This document shows, piece by piece, positions 57,339-64,000 of a stretch of 64,000 nucleotides of DNA. Under the pieces are notes generated by a model. It was given only the letters and a program-made list of their open reading frames with translations, was not told the DNA's origin and did no database searches. Origin of the DNA: Photobacterium indicum (GTDB lineage Bacteria > Pseudomonadota > Gammaproteobacteria > Enterobacterales > Vibrionaceae); the NCBI RefSeq assembly GCF_003026215.1, contig NZ_PYOC01000004.1, positions 248,001-312,000 on the forward strand, written 5' to 3'. The position numbers were made by a program, and so were the translations under genes. The stretch's first letter is position 1; each line of letters opens with the position of its first letter.

Positions 57339-57647
57339 GCTATATCCTACTAATTTGAAATTTACTCTCGTCCAAGTATGGAGTAGCAGTATTTAATATC
57401 CAAAAAAGTGATGTAACAGATATCACTCTATTATTAGTTACCACATAGTTGCATCAGCTAACATTCCCCACACGAATAAGTCATACATCCACAAATAGAG
57501 CGCCAACCAGTGAAATCAACCAATTTTAGTGTATTGGTGATATTTTATATAAACACACTAAATCGTTTAAAATAGAAACAAAAAAAGGCTAAACAAAATA
57601 CTCTGCTTAGCCTTTTTCATTAATCAATTCTCTACACAGTAGATAAC
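57339..57647. other. Intergenic region between kdsA and the SdaC-like gene
   Basis: About 309 bases, AT-rich. Contains the kdsA terminator at its right end and must hold the SdaC-like promoter. No ORF supportable. Confidence 0.4.
57582..57617 (-). terminator. Terminator of the hemA-kdsA operon (minus strand)
   Basis: 11-bp stem AAAAAGGCTAA / TTAGCCTTTTT with a 14-nt loop, 31 bases beyond the kdsA stop codon; T-run on the minus strand. Confidence 0.85.
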
Positions 57648-58517
<870 letters not shown>

Positions 58518-58521
58518 TTAA

Positions 58522-59331
58522 TTAATGCAGGGTTAAAGGCTCTTCATTAAGCGCTTGAACCTGTAACTTAAGCAATTCAGCCGCTGGGTCTTCAGGGCAT
58601 TGCTCAATAAAATAAGCGTAATCTGTTGCTGCTGCATGGCTACAATCTAATTGCTGATAGATATAACCACGATCTCTAATTTCATGGGGATCATCTGGGC
58701 GTAAAGACAATGCAAGATCACTACAACGCAAAGCATCGGTATAATGTTCTTCTCGCAAAAGAGCACTTTTCAATACAGTTAACCAACGCGCGAGAATGTC
58801 TTTATTATCAGCAGTCGTTAAATGCTCGTCTTTCAACTCACAAAATGGTCCTTTATAACCAATTAGCCAACCGCGTAATGTACGTAAGCTAATGTATTCG
58901 CCATCAAAAGGATTAATGAACTGTTGTTCACCATCATACCAATCAATTTTTAAAATATACTGAGTAGGAAAACCAACACTGCTCACCGGCAGTTCAAGAT
59001 GACGCGCTAAATATAAGAAAATAGCACCAAGACTGACGGGGATCCCTTTTTTACGCTCAAGAACTTTATCCAGTAATGCATTTTCAGAAGAAAAATACTG
59101 TTGCTGATCCCCCTGAAACCCCCACTCTCTGTAAAAGAGTCGAATTAACCCTTCCAAACGTAAATGAGGGTTCGGCTCATCCATCAAGGCATGTTCAGCT
59201 TCTTTTGCCAGTTGCTTCAACTGTTGGCGAATTCTGGCAGCCGGAAAACTAGGATCAATAACCGAGGTGATCTCTAAAGCACCTTCCACCAACGTCATTT
59301 GGTCTAACTCGTCATCATTAAACTGCAACAT
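58522..59331 (-). CDS. sirB1: SirB1-family transglutaminase-like TPR protein (YchA)
   Basis: A 269-residue protein with a degenerate transglutaminase-like domain (about 40-160; LLDKVLERKKGIPVSLGAIFLYLAR) and C-terminal TPR-like repeats (about 180-255; ALRCSDLALSLRPDDPHEIRD). The SirB1 name comes from Salmonella, where the locus affected SirA-dependent regulation, but the biochemical function is unknown. It lies between sirB2 and kdsA as in enterobacteria, 19 bp before kdsA. Confidence 0.9.
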   Translation of the reverse strand: MLQFNDDELDQMTLVEGALEITSVIDPSFPAARIRQQLKQLAKEAEHALMDEPNPHLRLEGLIRLFYREWGFQGDQQQYFSSENALLDKVLERKKGIPVSLGAIFLYLARHLELPVSSVGFPTQYILKIDWYDGEQQFINPFDGEYISLRTLRGWLIGYKGPFCELKDEHLTTADNKDILARWLTVLKSALLREEHYTDALRCSDLALSLRPDDPHEIRDRGYIYQQLDCSHAAATDYAYFIEQCPEDPAAELLKLQVQALNEEPLTLH

Positions 59332-59333
59332 GA

Positions 59334-59714
59334 TTATCCCAGAAGTGGTGTTTTCAATACCGCAAGCTTAGCCGCTAGTACTATCCAGCCTAATGCGCCA
59401 AAAAATGCGAATGTTTTAAATACTTTATTCTTACCCACGTGTAATGTGAAAACACCTAATGCGATATAAGCAAATACACACGTAATTTTTTCAGTTAACC
59501 AACCACCACCAGCAGTAAAAGGCATAAAACCGGTAATAAATATAAGCCCGACACCTGTTAGCAGCAGCACTGTATCTACCGCATGCGGGGTGATTTTCAG
59601 GAATTTCTTTTCCAGTAACGGGGAGTTAGCCATCATCAAACAATAACGGACAACAAATAAAGACACACTCAGTGCAATAGCGACGAAGTGAAGGTGCTTT
59701 ACTGATTCATACAT
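59334..59714 (-). CDS. sirB2: SirB2-family membrane protein
   Basis: About 126 residues with four hydrophobic helices. VKHLHFVAIALSVSLFVVRY, HAVDTVLLLTGVGL and ITCVFAYIALGVFTLH fit the SirB family; the HLH and PHAVDT histidines are family-typical. Function unknown. Start at 59714 (MYESVKHLH) is chosen since it aligns with E. coli and has AGAGAG upstream; the longer frame would overlap prmC. Only 2 bp separate it from sirB1. Confidence 0.88.
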   Translation of the reverse strand: MYESVKHLHFVAIALSVSLFVVRYCLMMANSPLLEKKFLKITPHAVDTVLLLTGVGLIFITGFMPFTAGGGWLTEKITCVFAYIALGVFTLHVGKNKVFKTFAFFGALGWIVLAAKLAVLKTPLLG

Positions 59715-59725
59715 ATATATTCTCT

Positions 59726-60574
59726 CTATCCTTGCCAGCAACCTAGGGTGACTCGATCGAGCCCCGCATAGTCTTGCGCGGTTGAGACCAGGTGATAACC
59801 TAGTTCCTGTAAAATGTGCCGTACAGCTTCACCCTGTTCGAAACCGTGTTCCATTAGCAACCAGCCACCTGTTTGCAAATGCTGTCGACCTTGCTCACTG
59901 ATAATTTGAATATCAGCTAATCCATTATCATCTGCAACCAATGCCGTTTTCGGTTCAAAGCGTACATCACCCAACACCAAATGCGGGTCTGCTGCATCAA
60001 TATAAGGGGGGTTACTCACAATCACTGAAAATAGCTCATCACTAGCAAGCGGAGTGTACCAACTACCAGCTAAAAAACGCGCATTCTGCATATTAAGACG
60101 TTGAGCATTTTCAGCAGCAAGTTCAGCGGCTTCTGGACGTAAGTCTATTCCTGTAACCTGAACATCATTACGCTCAGACGCAATCGCTAAAGCAATCGCC
60201 CCCGTACCCGTACCTAGATCAAGAACTGTACATGCCTGAGTGGGTATTTTCTCTAATGCCAACTCAACCAAGCGCTCGGTATCAGGACGAGGGATTAACG
60301 TAAAGGGGGAAACCTTTAAAGGCAGCGACCAAAACTCACGTTCGCCTAAGATATATGCGACAGGCTCCCCCGTAATACGTCGAGCAAGAAGCGCCTCAAA
60401 TAGCGTGAATTGCTCATCACTTGGCTCTTTTTCAGGCCAAGTTAGCAAGTAACTGCGAGGTTTATCTAGCACATGGCAAAGCAATACTGCGGCATCCAAT
60501 TGCGGGCTATCAGAGCCCGCCTTGGTTAACTGCAACGTTGCCTGTTTTAACAAAGCATCGATGCATAATGGCAT
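59726..60574 (-). CDS. prmC: Release-factor glutamine methyltransferase
   Basis: A 282-residue SAM-dependent enzyme that methylates the Gln of the GGQ motif in RF1 and RF2. N-terminal helical domain, then VLDLGTGTGAIALAIA (SAM motif I) and the catalytic VSNPPYID (NPPY). Overlaps prfA by one base (TAATG), so the enzyme is co-translated with its substrate RF1. Confidence 0.96.
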   Translation of the reverse strand: MPLCIDALLKQATLQLTKAGSDSPQLDAAVLLCHVLDKPRSYLLTWPEKEPSDEQFTLFEALLARRITGEPVAYILGEREFWSLPLKVSPFTLIPRPDTERLVELALEKIPTQACTVLDLGTGTGAIALAIASERNDVQVTGIDLRPEAAELAAENAQRLNMQNARFLAGSWYTPLASDELFSVIVSNPPYIDAADPHLVLGDVRFEPKTALVADDNGLADIQIISEQGRQHLQTGGWLLMEHGFEQGEAVRHILQELGYHLVSTAQDYAGLDRVTLGCWQG

Positions 60575-61662
60575 TAGTTTTGCTCTGCCATCGCAGCCAA
60601 TTCGTCTGCTTGGTGTTCTTGAATAACAGGTTGAATCAAGCTATCCAGATCCCCTTCCATCACCTCATTCAAACGATAAAGAGTTAAGGTGATACGGTGG
60701 TCAGATACACGTCCCTGAGGGTAGTTATACGTACGAATACGGTCTGAACGATCACCTGAACCAAGTAGATTACGACGCGTGCTTGCTTCTTCTGCATGTC
60801 GTTTTTCTTCTTCAGCTTTAATAATACGTGCAGCAAGAACAGACATTGCCTTCGCTTTGTTCTTATGCTGTGAGCGTTCATCCTGACATTCAACCACAAT
60901 CCCCGTTGGTAAGTGAGTAATACGAATAGCAGAGTCAGTCGTGTTAACGTGCTGACCCCCCGCGCCTGATGAACGGAACGTATCTATTTTTAGATCGCCA
61001 GTATTAATTTCAGGAATTTCCGCTTCAGGAATTTCAGGCATTACCGCAACAGTACATGCTGAAGTGTGGACACGGCCTTGTGATTCTGTCGCTGGTACAC
61101 GCTGTACACGGTGACCACCAGACTCAAATTTCAATACGCCGTAAGCGCCATCGCCACTAACCTTCGCAATCATTTCTTTGTAACCGCCCTGCTCAGAACG
61201 GTTTTCATTGATCACTTCAATACGCCAGCCACGACGCTCTGCATATCGACTGTACATACGGAATAAATCACCCGCAAAAATACCCGCTTCATCACCACCT
61301 GCACCGGCACGAATTTCAACAAAACAGTTACGATCATCGTTAGGATCTTTAGGAATCAATAGCACCTGAAGTTCATCTTCAAGACGAAGAATATTTGCTT
61401 TTGATTCTTTAACTTCTTCTTGTGCCATTTCACGCATTTCAGGATCATCTTCTTTCGCCATTTCTTCTGCGGCTTCAAGATCATCTTTTGCGCCCAAATA
61501 AGCCTGGAAGCATTGCGTAATGTCTTCTAACTGAGAGTATTCTTTAGACAACGCTCGGAACTTGTTTTGATCACTGAGAATGCCTGGATCACCAAGCAAA
61601 TGTTGAATTTCTTCGTAACGCTCAACCAGGGTTTCTAATTTAACTAAAATTGATGATTTCAT
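60574..61662 (-). CDS. prfA: Peptide chain release factor 1
   Basis: A 362-residue protein, normal for RF1. Reads UAA and UAG through the PAT tripeptide (RVPATESQG) and releases peptide through GGQ ([15 protein letters not shown]). Followed by prmC, which methylates that Gln, and preceded by hemA at 12 bp, the classical hemA-prfA-prmC order. Confidence 0.98.
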   Translation of the reverse strand: MKSSILVKLETLVERYEEIQHLLGDPGILSDQNKFRALSKEYSQLEDITQCFQAYLGAKDDLEAAEEMAKEDDPEMREMAQEEVKESKANILRLEDELQVLLIPKDPNDDRNCFVEIRAGAGGDEAGIFAGDLFRMYSRYAERRGWRIEVINENRSEQGGYKEMIAKVSGDGAYGVLKFESGGHRVQRVPATESQGRVHTSACTVAVMPEIPEAEIPEINTGDLKIDTFRSSGAGGQHVNTTDSAIRITHLPTGIVVECQDERSQHKNKAKAMSVLAARIIKAEEEKRHAEEASTRRNLLGSGDRSDRIRTYNYPQGRVSDHRITLTLYRLNEVMEGDLDSLIQPVIQEHQADELAAMAEQN

Positions 61663-61674
61663 AGGATCTTTAAA

Positions 61675-62937
61675 TTAATCTTTAATCGAGTCCAAACCCA
61701 GCGTTTCACGAATAACAGACAGTTTTTCCGGTTCACCATTGTGAGCCGCCTGCTGCATCGCACGGGTTGGCGCATGAATGAGTTTATTGGTCAATTTATT
61801 ACTTAATTCAGCCAATACTTTCTCAGGAGCCACGCCATTAGCAATAGCTTGTAGGCTTCGGCTTAGCATGTCATTTTTGATATCATCGGCAAAACAACGA
61901 TACTGACGAATACTGTCGACAGCTTCCAGTGAACGTAACCAACTCATAAAAGCTGCACTTTCTTCACTGATAATTGCTTCCGCTTGGATGGCGGCTACCT
62001 TACGTTGTTCTCGGTTTTTTTCAATGATGCTGTGTAAGTCATCCACTGTATATAAATACACATCATTTAAATCACCCACTTCCGCTTCGACATCACGGGG
62101 AACCGCGATATCAACGAGCAGCATTGGCTGATGTCGACGTGCTTTTATGGCTTTTTCTACCATACCTTTACCCACAATTGGTAAAGGGCTAGCCGTTGAA
62201 CTAATCACAATATCTGCACGGTGTAAATGTTCTGGTATCTCTGGTAAGCCAATTACTTCTGCGCCAAACTCTTCAGCTAAATTGGCAGCTCGCTCTTTCG
62301 TTCGATTCGCAACAATTAACTTATTACAGCCTTGCTCGACTAAATGACGAGAAACAAGTTCGATTGTTTCACCTGCCCCGACCAACAGCACAGTAGCATC
62401 AGAAAGAGACTCAAAAATTTGTTTGGCTAATGTACAAGCAGCGTAAGCAACCGATACAGCGTTTCCGCCAATATCCGTTTCAGTGCGAACACGCTTCGCA
62501 ACAGTGAATGTTTTGTGGAACAGCTTTTCTAGTGTGCCATGAATTGCATCATACTCTTGCGAGGAAGAATATGACTGCTTTACTTGACCTAGAATCTGAG
62601 GCTCACCAAGTACTAACGAATCAAGCCCACAAGCAACGCGCATTAAATGGCGTGCAGCAGCTTGTTCTTCATGAAAATACAAACTTGGCAAAATCTCTTC
62701 TGCTGATAGCTGATGAAATTTCGCTAACCAGTCAATCATGACACCCGGGCCTGAATGCGTTACATCACAGTACACTTCCGTTCGGTTGCAAGTAGATACA
62801 ATAATGCTACTTGTCACCTCAGGATGTGACTCTAACTGCTGTAGCGCTTCTTTCAGTTTATCTGGTGAGAAAGCTACTTTTTCACGCAAATCGACAGAAG
62901 CTGTGTTGTGGTTTATACCTAATGCAAGCAGGGTCAT
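61675..62937 (-). CDS. hemA: Glutamyl-tRNA reductase
   Basis: A 420-residue enzyme reducing glutamyl-tRNA to glutamate-1-semialdehyde, the first step of C5 tetrapyrrole synthesis. Catalytic Cys50 in [24 protein letters not shown]-binding VLLVGAGET and the V-shaped dimerisation helix at the end. N-terminus begins [13 protein letters not shown] as in the family. First gene of the operon, divergent from lolB as in E. coli. Confidence 0.97.
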   Translation of the reverse strand: MTLLALGINHNTASVDLREKVAFSPDKLKEALQQLESHPEVTSSIIVSTCNRTEVYCDVTHSGPGVMIDWLAKFHQLSAEEILPSLYFHEEQAAARHLMRVACGLDSLVLGEPQILGQVKQSYSSSQEYDAIHGTLEKLFHKTFTVAKRVRTETDIGGNAVSVAYAACTLAKQIFESLSDATVLLVGAGETIELVSRHLVEQGCNKLIVANRTKERAANLAEEFGAEVIGLPEIPEHLHRADIVISSTASPLPIVGKGMVEKAIKARRHQPMLLVDIAVPRDVEAEVGDLNDVYLYTVDDLHSIIEKNREQRKVAAIQAEAIISEESAAFMSWLRSLEAVDSIRQYRCFADDIKNDMLSRSLQAIANGVAPEKVLAELSNKLTNKLIHAPTRAMQQAAHNGEPEKLSVIRETLGLDSIKD

Positions 62938-63322
62938 GGAGACAGGTTACCAACTTCGCCAGTGAAAGATCTAAGGGGGGATTTTACTTGATGCCCCACC
63001 GTAATAAAAGGCAACAGATGTAATCGTTCCATGATAACCCCATATTTGTAGAGTATTAAATACAATATTTCCATACATCTCCCCATGCAACACCCTTTTG
63101 ACCAAGTATTAAACAACCCAGAAAAACGATGTAATCGTATGAATAGAAATAAAAAAACACAAATTAAAAACTAAATACCTTGCCTTAAACAAGTCAAAGA
63201 TTCATCGCGTATAACAAAAAAAAAATTTATGATAAACACACCAATGAAATTACATTTTTATTTGGCTTATCGAATAATTAACGCTATTGTTTGCGCAAAA
63301 GCACTCATCGAGTCACTGTATT
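62938..63322. other. Divergent hemA / lolB promoter region
   Basis: About 385 AT-rich bases. Contains the promoters of both genes; no ORF, dyad or known operator that I can defend. Confidence 0.4.
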
Positions 63323-63958
63323 ATGTCTGCAATATTTTCCATTCTAATTCCAGCTAAACGCTCACGGTATTTTATCGTTTTTCCACTTTTTTTATCCCTT
63401 CTTGCAGGCTGTGCGCAACAAGCACCAATAGCAACGACAACCGATTGGGTTACTCACGAGAAGAGCCTAGAAAACCTATCTCGATATGATGCCAAAGGAA
63501 AGTTGGGCTATAAAGCACCGAAATTACGCTTTGGTGGCAACATGATTTGGCAAACAACACCCAATAGTGACAAATTGTTGTTAACCAATTTTCTAGGTAA
63601 AACATTACTTAAGTTAGACGCTACACCCAAAATGACAACCTTAGTTGATTATGATGGTAAGCAACACTCAGGCGCTGATGCCTCAGGATTAGTTCGTGAA
63701 TTAACCGGAATAAACCTGCCCATAGAACAAATGCGTGACTGGTTGATTGGTTTACCTACCGCTGCTGATACTTATCAACTGAATCCTCAAAATCGTGTTG
63801 CATACTTAGCAAAACAGGTAGATGGACAAACATGGGAAATGGATTATCAAGAATACGATTATTCCATTTATCCCTCGCTACCAAAGCGCATGGTGCTCAC
63901 ACAAGACAAACAACAAATCACTCTTATAATTAATGAGTGGGATATACATAAGAAATGA
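63323..63958 (+). CDS. lolB: Outer-membrane lipoprotein receptor LolB
   Basis: About 211 residues. Lipoprotein signal with a long basic/hydrophobic N-terminus ending LLAGC, then the LolB fold: LSRYDAKGKLGYKAP, LLLTNFLGKTLLKLD (with the exposed hydrophobic loop that delivers lipoproteins), LTGINLPIEQMRDWLIGLP and MVLTQDKQQITLIINEW. It accepts lipoproteins from LolA and inserts them in the outer membrane. The start at 63323 is chosen as the only ATG; a TTG at 63287 in the same frame is less likely. Confidence 0.93.
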   Translation: MSAIFSILIPAKRSRYFIVFPLFLSLLAGCAQQAPIATTTDWVTHEKSLENLSRYDAKGKLGYKAPKLRFGGNMIWQTTPNSDKLLLTNFLGKTLLKLDATPKMTTLVDYDGKQHSGADASGLVRELTGINLPIEQMRDWLIGLPTAADTYQLNPQNRVAYLAKQVDGQTWEMDYQEYDYSIYPSLPKRMVLTQDKQQITLIINEWDIHKK

Positions 63959-64000
63959 TAACGACTGTGAATAATCAATCAAATTACGCCCCTATTTTTA
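63955..64000 (+). CDS. Partial CDS at the window edge, probably ispE
   Basis: An ATG overlapping the lolB stop codon (ATGA) opens a frame MITTVNNQSNYAPIF that runs off the window. In gammaproteobacteria lolB is followed by ispE (4-diphosphocytidyl-2-C-methyl-D-erythritol kinase). Only 15 residues are visible, none of them diagnostic, so the name rests on gene order alone. A GTG at 63967 in frame is an alternative start. Confidence 0.4.
   Translation, partial: MITTVNNQSNYAPIF

Overview
The window looks like a stretch of the main chromosome of a marine member of the Vibrionaceae, most likely a Photobacterium. The basis is protein resemblance (UPF0304, UPF0319, DUF3149 and DUF1538 families, a ToxR-type membrane regulator, OmpA, many chemoreceptors), an AT-rich intergenic background, and the mixture of enterobacterial-type gene neighbourhoods with Vibrio-type accessory genes. 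Species assignment is inference; no search was possible.

Layout. 0-6 kb: yfbU, then a three-gene operon resembling Salmonella pgtCBA (periplasmic binding protein, sensor kinase, response regulator) without the transporter pgtP. 6-14 kb: UPF0319 protein, porin, rlmA, a ChaN-type lipoprotein, a three-gene ABC importer of the TrpXYZ type and a small conserved protein. 14-24 kb: yfbV divergent from ackA-pta, a formate-channel gene, a SelW-like protein, yfcE, a four-gene operon (two DUF1538 membrane proteins, a P-II-like protein, a CBS protein) and a yfcH-type epimerase. 24-34 kb: ybbP-ybbA divergent from tesA, a decayed ybbO fragment, an accessory segment with a small lipoprotein and a 695-residue secreted protein of unknown function, an intact ybbO in the opposite orientation, a 23-codon small ORF with its own terminator, and cnoX (ybbN). 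34-43 kb: META lipoprotein, ompA, a ToxR-like regulator overlapping a small membrane/periplasmic partner, cueR-copA with a textbook CueR promoter, a 26-residue membrane peptide after copA, a YbaP-like protein and four identical tRNA-Pro(TGG) genes in tandem. 43-49 kb: DUF3149 gene, smrA, a LysE exporter with its LysR regulator, ybaK, a 5'-nucleotidase lipoprotein and an NhaC-type antiporter. 49-56 kb: three tandem chemoreceptor genes, the last two being a recent duplication. 56-64 kb: a serine/threonine-type transporter, the hemA-prfA-prmC-sirB2-sirB1-kdsA operon, divergent lolB and the probable first codons of ispE.

Two blocks keep an enterobacterial order (yfbU...yfbV-ackA-pta...yfcE...yfcH, and ybbP-ybbA-tesA-ybbO-cnoX...cueR-copA-ybaP...ybaK-ushA), so material between those markers stands out as lineage-specific. 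The most interesting lineage-specific units are the ToxR-like/partner pair beside ompA, the lipoprotein plus 695-residue protein segment that interrupts the tesA-ybbO junction, the DUF1538/P-II/CBS operon, the transporter-less pgt-like signalling operon, several small ORFs, and the chemoreceptor duplication with a co-varying palindrome upstream of the duplicated genes.
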